From the NCBI GenBank assembly GCA_019359155.1, contig JAHHHV010000004.1:1-64000 (forward strand): 64,000 nucleotides of DNA, read 5' to 3'. Positions 8,259-16,373 of this stretch are shown here, in pieces. A program made the position numbers and the translations under genes. Origin of the DNA: Pegethrix bostrychoides GSE-TBD4-15B. Lineage in GTDB: Bacteria; Cyanobacteriota; Cyanobacteriia; Elainellales; Elainellaceae. Each line of letters begins with the position of its first letter. Position 1 is the stretch's first letter. The notes beneath the pieces are model-generated. The model saw nothing but the letters and a program-made list of their open reading frames with translations, did no database searches and was not told where the DNA came from.

Positions 8259-8334
8259 AGCAATATCAGAGTTGCAAATTTAGTACGCTTCAGCAATTTC
8301 ATTTTTTAACTTAAGTCATTATAGGTCTAACCTA

Positions 8335-11300
8335 ATGAATACTGATGCACAAAATCCTCGCTGGCAATTCTGGATCGATCGCGGCGGTACGTTCACCGAT
8401 ATTGTCGCGCGTCGTGCAGATGGGCATACCGTGGTTAAGAAATTGTTGTCTGAAAATCCCGATTGCTATCAAGACGCGGCAATTCAGGGCATTAGAGAAA
8501 TCTTAGAACTGCCTGTGGGTGCAATAATTTCCACTGAGCAGATAGAAGTTGTGAAGATGGGAACAACGGTAGCGACGAATGCGCTGCTGGAACGGAAGGG
8601 CGATCAAACGGTGCTCCTGATCACAAAAGGCTTTCGGGATGCCCTGCGCATTGGCTATCAGAATCGTCCCAATATTTTTGCCCGCCAGATTATTCTGCCG
8701 GAAATGCTCTATGAGCGGGTGATCGAAGTGGAGGAACGCCACTCGGCTCAGGGGGAAGTGTTGCTACCGCTGCGAATCAATGCCACCCTGCGGCAAGCAC
8801 TCCAATCGGCTTACGAGGATGGCATCCATTCCTGTGCGATCGTGCTGCTGCATGGCTATCGCTATCCGGCTCACGAACAGCAGTTGGCCGAGCTGGCGGA
8901 AGAAATTGGCTTTACCCAGATTTCGGTGTCCCATCGGGTCAGCCCCTTGATGAAGCTGGTGAGCCGGGGGGATACAACCGTCGTGGATGCCTACCTGTCG
9001 CCGATTTTACGTCGCTATGTCGACCAGATTGCAACGGTGCTAGGGGTGAGAGATCCAGCAGCCGATCCAGCAAAGCCACCCAAGCTGATGTTTATGCAGT
9101 CGAACGGCGGGCTGACCGATGCCCGGCGATTTCAGGGCAAGGACAGTATCCTGTCAGGGCCAGCGGGCGGCATTGTCGGTGCGGTCAAAACTAGCGCCAT
9201 AGCCGGATTCGACAAAATCATTGGCTTTGATATGGGCGGCACCTCCACCGATGTTTCGCACTTCAACGGGGACTATGAACGTACCTTTGAAACTGAGGTG
9301 GCGGGTGTGCGGCTGCGGGCCCCCATGATGGCGATCCATACCGTGGCCGCAGGGGGCGGTTCGATTCTGGGGTTTGATGGTGCTCGCTATCGGGTCGGGC
9401 CAGACTCCGCCGGAGCCAATCCGGGACCCGCTTGCTACCGACGGGGTGGACCGCTGACGGTCACAGATTGCAATCTGATGGTGGGCAAAGTGCAGGCTGA
9501 CTTCTTTCCAGCGGTATTTGGTGCAACTGGAGACTTACCACTAGATCAGGCTGTCGTGCGGCAACAGTTTGCACAGTTGGCGGCTCAAATTGCTGAGACA
9601 ACTGGCAGTCTGCAAACGCCAGAACAGGTAGCCGCCGGATTTCTGGCCATTGCCATCGACAAAATGGCGAATGCGATTAAGAAGATTTCGATCCAGCGTG
9701 GCTATGACGTGACCGAATATACGCTCTGCTGCTTTGGTGGCGCAGGCGGACAACATGCCTGCCTGATTGCCGAAACCCTGGGCATGACGCAGATTTTTAT
9801 TCACCCGTTTGCTGGAGTTTTGTCAGCCTACGGCATCGGTTTAGCAGATGTGCGGACGCTGAAGGAAAAAGCCGTCGAGTTACCTTTAGGCGACGCGACG
9901 CTTCCCGACCTCAAAGCTACCCTAACGGAGCTATCCGAGGCCAGTCGAGCTGACCTAACGGCCCAGGGCGTTCTGGAATCCCAGATCCAGATGGTTCAGA
10001 AGGTGCATTTGCGCTACGCTGGCACCGACTCGGCCCTGCTGGTAGATTGGGCCGACCTAACCGCCATGCGTCAGCAGTTTGAGCAAATCTATCAGCGTCG
10101 CTATGGGTTTACCATGCCCGATAAAGCCCTGCTGATCGAAGCTGTTTCAGTGGAGGGCGTTGGACAAATCACCCCACCCCAGGCAGTGTCTAGCCAACGG
10201 AATCGCACCCGTCCCCTAGAACCCCTGGCGACCGTGCAGGTCTACACGCAGGGTAATTGGCACGATACTCCGGTTTACCAGCGGCGGGATTTGCAGCCTG
10301 GTGATCGGATTGTCGGGGCGGCCCTGATTGTCGAACCTACGGGCACCAACATGGTTGAACCGGGCTGGTGGGCCGAACTCACTGAGCAAGACCATTTGCT
10401 GCTGAAGCGATCGGCTGCCTCGCCCGTCCGCCCAACCCCTGCGGAAGCTGACCTCTCCTCGCCCACTCCCGATCCCGTGCTGCTAGAGATCTTTAACAAC
10501 CTGTTTCAAGCGGTTGCCGAAGAGATGGGCATCACGCTGCAAAATACCAGCTACTCGGTGAATATCAAGGAACGGCTAGATTTTTCCTGCGCGATTTTTG
10601 ACCAGCAAGGCCAGCTGGTTGCCAATGCGCCGCATATTCCCGTGCATCTCGGCTCCATGAGCGAGAGCGTTCGCAGTTTGATCCAGGCCAAAGCCGAACT
10701 GCTGAAACCGGGCGATGTCTATGTCTCGAATAATCCCTACAACGGCGGCACCCATTTACCCGATATCACCGTGATCACGCCCCTGTTTCTGGATTCCAGC
10801 AAGCCTTGCTTCTACGTTGCTTCGCGAGGCCACCACGCTGATGTGGGCGGGATCACCCCCGGTTCAATGCCCCCTTTCAGTACCCGCCTGGAACAGGAAG
10901 GGCTGTTGCTGGATAATTTCTTGCTGGTTGAGCAGGGGCAGTTTCGCGCTGCCGAACTGCTGGAGCTGCTGACGGGCGGCCCCTATCCGGTGCGCAATTC
11001 CACCCAAAATCTAGCCGACCTGCAAGCCCAAATTGCTGCGAATGAACGGGGCATACAGGAATTGAGACAGATGGCTGAGCATTACGGGTTGAAGAGGGTG
11101 CAATCCTATATGCAGCACGTGCAGGAGAATGCCGCTGAATCGGTGCGGCGCGTGATTGAAGTACTCAAGGATGGTCACTTTATCTACCTCACCGATGAAG
11201 GCAGCCAGATTGAGGTTGATATTCAAATTAATCACGCTAATCGCACTGCCCGCATAGACTTTACAGGCACCTCTCCCCAGCAGGAGAGCAACTTCAACGC

Positions 11301-12003
11301 GCCGCTGGCCGTCTGTCAGGCTGCCGTGCTCTATGTGTTTCGCACTCTGGTGGACGATCAGATTCCGCTCAACGCCGGATGTTTGCAGCCTTTAGAGGTC
11401 ATTGTTCCGGCTGGATCGATGCTGTCTCCCCATCCGCCTGCTGCCGTGGTGGCGGGCAATGTAGAAACGTCCCAGGCGATCGTCAATGCCCTCTATGGGG
11501 CGCTGAACGTGATGGCTGCTGCCCAGGGCACCATGAATAACTTCACCTTCGGCAACGCGCAGTACCAGTATTACGAAACGATTTGCGGTGGATCAGGAGC
11601 CGGAGCGAATTTCAACGGGACAGACGCTGTCCAGACCCACATGACCAACTCTCGCCTGACCGATCCAGAAGTGCTGGAATGGCGTTACCCAGTGCTAGTA
11701 GATGCCTTCACGATTCGCAACCAGAGCGGCGGTGCAGGACAATATCGCGGTGGCAATGGCGTGATTCGCCGGATTCGATTTCGAGAGGCGATGACGGCAG
11801 CAATTCTGTCGGGACATCGAAAAGTACCGCCGTTTGGTTTGGAGGGTGGCTTACCCGGTGCAGTCGGGCGGAATACCGTAGAACGTGAAAATGGAACGAT
11901 TGAGGAACTGGGCAGTAAGGCCGAAGTCCAAATGAATCCAAACGATGTTTTTGTGATTGAAACACCAGGCGGCGGCGGGTTCGGTCAGGATCTAGAAGAT
12001 TAG
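8335..12003 (+). CDS. 5-oxoprolinase (ATP-hydrolysing), fused HyuA-HyuB type
   Basis: The enzyme converts 5-oxoproline (pyroglutamate) to glutamate with ATP. The 1222-residue protein is the fused form: hydantoinase A/oxoprolinase half with WIDRGGTFTDIVARR near residue 13, a GFDMGGTSTDVSHF nucleotide-site motif near residue 298 and a GGAGGQHACLIAE stretch near residue 468, then a hydantoinase B half from about residue 700 (YSVNIKERLDFSCAIFD, VSNNPYNGGTHLPDITV, RGHHADVGG) to the end. Length and order match bacterial and eukaryotic 5-oxoprolinases. Related N-methylhydantoinases and acetone carboxylases share the fold, so substrate is inferred. A DUF1445 gene 7 kb downstream could make 5-oxo-D-proline. 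Confidence 0.9.
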   Translation: MNTDAQNPRWQFWIDRGGTFTDIVARRADGHTVVKKLLSENPDCYQDAAIQGIREILELPVGAIISTEQIEVVKMGTTVATNALLERKGDQTVLLITKGFRDALRIGYQNRPNIFARQIILPEMLYERVIEVEERHSAQGEVLLPLRINATLRQALQSAYEDGIHSCAIVLLHGYRYPAHEQQLAELAEEIGFTQISVSHRVSPLMKLVSRGDTTVVDAYLSPILRRYVDQIATVLGVRDPAADPAKPPKLMFMQSNGGLTDARRFQGKDSILSGPAGGIVGAVKTSAIAGFDKIIGFDMGGTSTDVSHFNGDYERTFETEVAGVRLRAPMMAIHTVAAGGGSILGFDGARYRVGPDSAGANPGPACYRRGGPLTVTDCNLMVGKVQADFFPAVFGATGDLPLDQAVVRQQFAQLAAQIAETTGSLQTPEQVAAGFLAIAIDKMANAIKKISIQRGYDVTEYTLCCFGGAGGQHACLIAETLGMTQIFIHPFAGVLSAYGIGLADVRTLKEKAVELPLGDATLPDLKATLTELSEASRADLTAQGVLESQIQMVQKVHLRYAGTDSALLVDWADLTAMRQQFEQIYQRRYGFTMPDKALLIEAVSVEGVGQITPPQAVSSQRNRTRPLEPLATVQVYTQGNWHDTPVYQRRDLQPGDRIVGAALIVEPTGTNMVEPGWWAELTEQDHLLLKRSAASPVRPTPAEADLSSPTPDPVLLEIFNNLFQAVAEEMGITLQNTSYSVNIKERLDFSCAIFDQQGQLVANAPHIPVHLGSMSESVRSLIQAKAELLKPGDVYVSNNPYNGGTHLPDITVITPLFLDSSKPCFYVASRGHHADVGGITPGSMPPFSTRLEQEGLLLDNFLLVEQGQFRAAELLELLTGGPYPVRNSTQNLADLQAQIAANERGIQELRQMAEHYGLKRVQSYMQHVQENAAESVRRVIEVLKDGHFIYLTDEGSQIEVDIQINHANRTARIDFTGTSPQQESNFNAPLAVCQAAVLYVFRTLVDDQIPLNAGCLQPLEVIVPAGSMLSPHPPAAVVAGNVETSQAIVNALYGALNVMAAAQGTMNNFTFGNAQYQYYETICGGSGAGANFNGTDAVQTHMTNSRLTDPEVLEWRYPVLVDAFTIRNQSGGAGQYRGGNGVIRRIRFREAMTAAILSGHRKVPPFGLEGGLPGAVGRNTVERENGTIEELGSKAEVQMNPNDVFVIETPGGGGFGQDLED

Positions 12004-12138
12004 CCGCAGCTTTGACGATGCATAGGCTGTCAAAGCTAGCGGATATGTGTTTAAAGCAGATGGTAATACCAGGGGACAGGGAGCAAAACTGCTGGCTGGC
12101 GGACTTTCAACGTGTTTTGTTGCAAAGGTTAATTTCCT

Positions 12139-13128
12139 ATGTTGATTTCCCGGCTATGTCGTCAATGGATCACTGTCAGTTTTACAATCTTAGCGACTGT
12201 TTTAATTGCAATTCTGCCCGCAGCTGCTGAAGCGCCGTTTTACTGGAAGGCAATTAATGTCGAAGTCAATGTCCAGCAAAACGGTGATATGTGGGTCACG
12301 GAAATCCAGGACTATGTCTTTACTGCAAATCACACCAATCAGCGCTACCGCTACATTCCGCTAGATAAAGTCGATCAAATTACAGATATTACCGTGACCG
12401 AAAAGGGCCAGCCGTTAGCAGCCACAACGGGAGTTGAAAACAATCAGCTCTGGATTCGCTGGCAGCATCCTCTGCATCCCCCTGAATCCCATACCTTTGT
12501 GCTGAAGTATCGAGTAATTGGCGGCATCCAGGTGAATGGGAACACCGCTCAGGTCTACTGGAAAGCTATTTTTGCCGACCGTCAAGCACCTGTGCAATCT
12601 GGCAAAGCGACCGTTCGTCTACCATCAGCTCTGTCAGGGCAGATTCAGGGCTACACCGCCTATGGAGTTCCCTTTAGCAGTCGAGCAGTTGACGACAGAA
12701 CTTTTGAATTTGCGGCAGTACGTCCTCTCCAGCCTGGAGAAGAACTCGAAGTTCAGGTCAGTTTTCCGAACTCAGGGCTGAATTTTGCAAAACCTCAGTT
12801 GCAGCATTCTAATCTTATAGAACAAATTTTTCTGACTGTATCTGCTATTCCATTTGTGCTGATTTTCCTCGCTATACCTCTAGCTATAGTAACCGTGGTA
12901 ATTCTGAGTAACCGTTGCCCTCAATGTGAAAAGAGGTTAACCATCAGGTCTCGTGTTATGACCCGCCCTACTCCTCAGGCAAGCGGCAAATCGTGGGTAA
13001 CGCACCACTGCGACCACTGTTCCTACCACAAAGAATTTGAACAAACTATTGCCTACAGCGATGGTGGGGATGGCGGTGGTGGCGGTGGCGGTGGCGGCGG
13101 CGGCGGCGGTGGCGGTGGCGGTGGATAA
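12139..13128 (+). CDS. DUF2207-type membrane protein with a polyglycine tail
   Basis: A signal peptide (about 1-31, ending AAAEAP) precedes an extracytoplasmic DUF2207 domain (about 32-215), a membrane segment (about 232-258), a cytoplasmic zinc-ribbon-like part with CPQC and CDHC pairs (about 262-297) and a tail of some eighteen consecutive glycines. DUF2207 proteins are common membrane proteins of unknown function. Related cyanobacterial proteins often end in glycine/serine-rich tails, but a pure glycine run is extreme. The gene ends with repeated GGC/GGT codons, so polymerase slippage may vary its length. It is transcribed alone between the oxoprolinase gene and a MITE. Confidence 0.75.
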   Translation: MLISRLCRQWITVSFTILATVLIAILPAAAEAPFYWKAINVEVNVQQNGDMWVTEIQDYVFTANHTNQRYRYIPLDKVDQITDITVTEKGQPLAATTGVENNQLWIRWQHPLHPPESHTFVLKYRVIGGIQVNGNTAQVYWKAIFADRQAPVQSGKATVRLPSALSGQIQGYTAYGVPFSSRAVDDRTFEFAAVRPLQPGEELEVQVSFPNSGLNFAKPQLQHSNLIEQIFLTVSAIPFVLIFLAIPLAIVTVVILSNRCPQCEKRLTIRSRVMTRPTPQASGKSWVTHHCDHCSYHKEFEQTIAYSDGGDGGGGGGGGGGGGGGGGGG

Positions 13129-13187
13129 TAATCTTTCTGTTTGGATGATTGCGACTACCTGCAATTTTTCATAATCGAGAAAAATTT

Positions 13188-13332
13188 GGCGTTGCTGAAT
13201 AGCGGTATGAATTCGCCCCCCAGCCCCCAATTCTGGGGGAGCCGGATTCCTCAAAGTCCCCCAGAATTGGGGGATTTAGGGGGCGAGGAGACTTGCGACT
13301 CAGGTAGATTCATACCTTAATTCAGCAACGCC
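13188..13332. repeat. MITE-like inverted-repeat element
   Basis: The ends are GGCGTTGCTGAAT on the left and its reverse complement on the right; similarity continues inward through GGTATGAAT, giving about 30-bp imperfect terminal repeats. The interior has a second inverted repeat of C-rich and G-rich arms (CCCCCAATTCTGGGGG type). The element is about 145 bp with no coding capacity, and sits between the DUF2207 gene and the TPR gene. A single related end occurs at 19659-19690. Confidence 0.75.
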
Positions 13333-13417
13333 AAAAATTTTTCAGGCGCGGTCAAGCACTGGAGAACTTGGGCTAATCGTCACTTCTAATTCGGCATTCA
13401 ACCTACCTATTTCCCCT

Positions 13418-14629
13418 ATGAAGTTACTTAAACTTAGCGTCATCGTCTCGATTACATTTGGTTTCAACATCGCTCCAGCAATTAGAACTATTGCTGTTGT
13501 TGGCCAGAATCCAATTAATGATGCAGCTCAATTTGGTGTTCTCAATTCTCAGGTCATCCGAACAGAGCTGACTCAAACCGCAAGCGCATTCGTTTCTCAG
13601 CGTCCAGACTCGGCTCAAACAATTGAGCAGAAGGCTGCTGAAGCCGACCGCTTGATGGAGCAGGGCATTCGGCAGTACCAGACAAATCGCTACCGAGAGG
13701 CAATTCAATCCTGGCAGCAGGCATTGGAGATCTGTCGAGATCCGGCTGTGCGTCGAGCCTATCCCCAAGCTAGCCGCAACGAAGAAGCAAATGCGTTGAA
13801 TAATCTAGGAGCTGCCTACCGTGCTCTAAGCCAGTATGACCAGGCAATCGAATATTGTCAGCAGGCATTGTCCATCTTTCGAGAAGTGGACGATCGCAAC
13901 GGTGAAGCAGCGACGCTGAATAATTTGGGAGCTGTCTACGATGCTTTGAGCCAGTATGACCAGGCGATTGATTATTACCAGCAGGCATTGCCCATCTACC
14001 GAGAAGTGGACGATCGCAACAGTGAGGCAGGGGCGCTGAGCAATTTGGGAATTGCCTATGCTGCTTTGAGCCAGTATGACCGGGCAATCGACTATTATCA
14101 GCAGGCATTGCCCATCTACCGAGAAGTGGCAGATCGCAATGGTGAGGCAACAGTCCTGTTGAACCTGGGGGCAGCTTACACGGCGTTGGGCCGCTTCGAT
14201 CGAGCAACTGACTACTACCAGCAGGCGCTCCCCATCTTTCGAGCAGTGGGTAATCGCAACAGCACGGCAAAGGTACTAGTTAATTTAGGAAATATTGACG
14301 CTTCATTAGGCCAATACGACCGGGCGATTGACTACTATCAGCAGGCACTTCCTATCCTGCGTCAGGTTGGAGATCGAGCCAGCGAAGCAAAGCTTCTAGC
14401 CAACATTGGCCGCCTCTATGCTGCCCAGAACAGTCCTGTATCAGCCATCCAGCAGCTTCAAAGGTCGGTAGAGGTGCGGGAGGTAATTCGCGCCGATCTG
14501 CGAGGACTGCCTGAGGCTGACCAGCAGGCTTACGCCGATAGCATTGCCGATGACTATCGGTTGCTAGCAAACCTACTCCGGCAGCAAAACCGCGACCGAG
14601 AAGCACAGATTGTACTGGATTTGCTGTAA
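13418..14629 (+). CDS. Secreted TPR-repeat protein, apparently a CHAT-type protein cut short
   Basis: A signal-peptide-like N-terminus (about 1-30) is followed by about five 40-residue TPR units of the NNLGAAYxALSQYDQAIDYYQQALPIYREV kind (residues about 125-330), nearly identical at DNA level. The last part (IRADLRGLPEADQQAYADSI..., REAQIVLDLL) is the linker that in many cyanobacterial TPR-CHAT proteins leads into the CHAT protease domain. Here the protein stops at that point (403 aa), so the CHAT domain is missing. TPR units bind other proteins. Whether this is a natural short form or a truncation cannot be told from one sequence. Confidence 0.8.
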   Translation: MKLLKLSVIVSITFGFNIAPAIRTIAVVGQNPINDAAQFGVLNSQVIRTELTQTASAFVSQRPDSAQTIEQKAAEADRLMEQGIRQYQTNRYREAIQSWQQALEICRDPAVRRAYPQASRNEEANALNNLGAAYRALSQYDQAIEYCQQALSIFREVDDRNGEAATLNNLGAVYDALSQYDQAIDYYQQALPIYREVDDRNSEAGALSNLGIAYAALSQYDRAIDYYQQALPIYREVADRNGEATVLLNLGAAYTALGRFDRATDYYQQALPIFRAVGNRNSTAKVLVNLGNIDASLGQYDRAIDYYQQALPILRQVGDRASEAKLLANIGRLYAAQNSPVSAIQQLQRSVEVREVIRADLRGLPEADQQAYADSIADDYRLLANLLRQQNRDREAQIVLDLL

Positions 14630-14694
14630 TTCGTTGCAGAGTATGCCGCTGACAATATTTAGAACATCTCGCTTTTCAAAAGGAGTTTCACCCT

Positions 14695-15504
14695 ATGCCA
14701 GCCAAAACGAGCCAGACCGAGCTAGTCACTAGCAAAACCGTGACTTGCCTATGGTGCCACCAAAAGAATCGCCTGTATCAGCAAGCTGCTCAAGGCAGTT
14801 ACACTTGTGGCAGCTGTCAAAAACAGATCCCCAATCCATTCGGCTCCTCACCCCCGCCACCCCAATCTGCTGCAAAATCTAGCAAGACTTTTGATTTTGT
14901 GATTCTGACAGGCGTTGTTCTAGCGGGTGTCGGATTATTAACGTTTTCAATTCGGATTCTATCGAGAGGAGAGCAGTTGCCGCCTGTTGCTTCAATGCCC
15001 GTCAAATCAGCCGTCACTGCTTCATCACCCAAGCCAATTCCGAGTCTATCCGTTTCAAGCCCGTCCGTTCCGAGTCCGTCTGTAGTTTTGCAAAACCGCT
15101 CTTTGCCCGCCAGCAAAGTTTTGGTCTCGCCTACGTCGAGCGGGGACGGGAAACTCAAGGTTTCCAACGGTACAGCCCGCGATGCCTACGTCAAGCTAGT
15201 CGATTCGGTTTCTCGCAAGTTGGTGACAGCATTCTACGTTAAGTCTAGCGCCAACTTCACAGTTGAGCAGATTCCCGATGGTACCTATGCAGTGTTATTC
15301 GTAACTGGTGAAGATTGGGATGCCAAAACAAAGTCCTTCACCCGTAGAGGCAGCTTCACAAAGTTCGACAAGTCTCTCAATTTCGTTACCAAGCAGGCAT
15401 CCAACGGCATTCAATACACCATCATTAAGCTGACGCTGAATCCGGTTGTTAACGGTAACGCGACGCTCAGCGGTGTGGACGAGCAGGAGTTTGGCCGGTA
15501 TTGA
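14695..15504 (+). CDS. Zinc-ribbon single-pass membrane protein, unknown function
   Basis: The 269-residue protein has an N-terminal zinc ribbon (CLWC near residue 18, CGSC near residue 39), one membrane segment (about 66-87), a serine/proline-rich linker (about 100-145) and a C-terminal beta-rich domain (about 150-260, with DAYVKLVDSVSRKL and VEQIPDGTYAVLF) that looks like a small Ig-like or carboxypeptidase-regulatory-like fold. An AAAAGGAG ribosome site precedes the ATG. It lies 33 bases before the aminopeptidase homologue. I do not recognise a named family. Confidence 0.7.
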   Translation: MPAKTSQTELVTSKTVTCLWCHQKNRLYQQAAQGSYTCGSCQKQIPNPFGSSPPPPQSAAKSSKTFDFVILTGVVLAGVGLLTFSIRILSRGEQLPPVASMPVKSAVTASSPKPIPSLSVSSPSVPSPSVVLQNRSLPASKVLVSPTSSGDGKLKVSNGTARDAYVKLVDSVSRKLVTAFYVKSSANFTVEQIPDGTYAVLFVTGEDWDAKTKSFTRRGSFTKFDKSLNFVTKQASNGIQYTIIKLTLNPVVNGNATLSGVDEQEFGRY

Positions 15505-15537
15505 TCGAGCTTTTCAAGTAAAAGAGGTTTGTTAAAA

Positions 15538-16311
15538 ATGGAAGCAGATAAGAACGCAGAAATCATCCAGATCCTCTCGAGCAGAGAACTTGAAAAAATG
15601 CGGCAATCTGGACGGATGGCGGTCGATCTCCTCTCGCACCTCGCGCCAATGATCAGGACTGGAGTCAGCACTCTTGCCCTGAATGATGCAGCAGCAGCCT
15701 GGCTTCAGGCAAGGGGCGTCAAGAGCGCCGTGCTGGGATATCACGGATATCCAAAATCAATTTGCACTAGCGTTAATGAAGCTGTATGCAATGCTATTCC
15801 CACAGTAACTCAGATTCTTCAGCAGGGAGACATCATCAACATCACGGTTGCTTTGATAGTAGGCGGCTATCATGCAAAAACTTCCCGGACTTTTTGCGTT
15901 GAGCCAGTCTCCCCACTGGCCAGAAGATTAGTGGCGGCGGCAGAGGAATGCCTCAGGTGTGGCATTGCAGAAGTAAAACCCGAAGCCAGACTGGGTGACA
16001 TTGGCGCTGCAATTCAGGAATACGCGGAGCAAGAGGGGTTCTCTGTAGTGCGCGACTATGTAGGACATGGAATTGGCAGAGTGTTTCATGCCGCTCCTCA
16101 GGTTTCCCATTACGGCACTCGCGGCAAAGGTAAAAAGCTCAGGCCCGGTATGGTATTCACAATTCAACCTATGATCAACGAAGGCACCTGGAAAGTTGAA
16201 GTCCTGCCCGATCGCTGGACTGCTGTCACCAAAGATCGCAAACTCTCGGCTCAGTTTGAACATATGGTTGCCGTCACGGAGAATGGTGTAGAGATTCTGA
16301 CGCGGTTCTAA
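15538..16311 (+). CDS. Methionine aminopeptidase homologue, probably inactive
   Basis: The whole protein (257 aa) aligns with type I methionine aminopeptidase (for example GFSVVRDYVGHGIGRVFH and SAQFEHMVAVTENGVEIL), which removes N-terminal methionine using two metal ions. Of the five metal ligands of the E. coli enzyme, only two remain: H177 (its H171) and E241 (E235). The others are changed: D97 to T103 (NITVALI), D108 to K114 (YHAKTS) and E204 to Q210 (TIQPM). The catalytic H79 is N85 (VCNAIP). A di-metal site cannot form, so I infer a pseudoenzyme or a protein with another role. The start at 15538 follows an AGAGG ribosome site. Confidence 0.88.
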   Translation: MEADKNAEIIQILSSRELEKMRQSGRMAVDLLSHLAPMIRTGVSTLALNDAAAAWLQARGVKSAVLGYHGYPKSICTSVNEAVCNAIPTVTQILQQGDIINITVALIVGGYHAKTSRTFCVEPVSPLARRLVAAAEECLRCGIAEVKPEARLGDIGAAIQEYAEQEGFSVVRDYVGHGIGRVFHAAPQVSHYGTRGKGKKLRPGMVFTIQPMINEGTWKVEVLPDRWTAVTKDRKLSAQFEHMVAVTENGVEILTRF

Positions 16312-16373
16312 AGAGAACAAACAAGTTGATTGCTAGATCCAAAAAACTTCCCTATTGATCTAAGGATTGAATC

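Noticed and set aside
13770-14270. 166-codon minus-strand frame with internal repeats
   Set aside because: It is the mirror of the repeated TPR coding sequence; its repeats follow from the TPR repeats.
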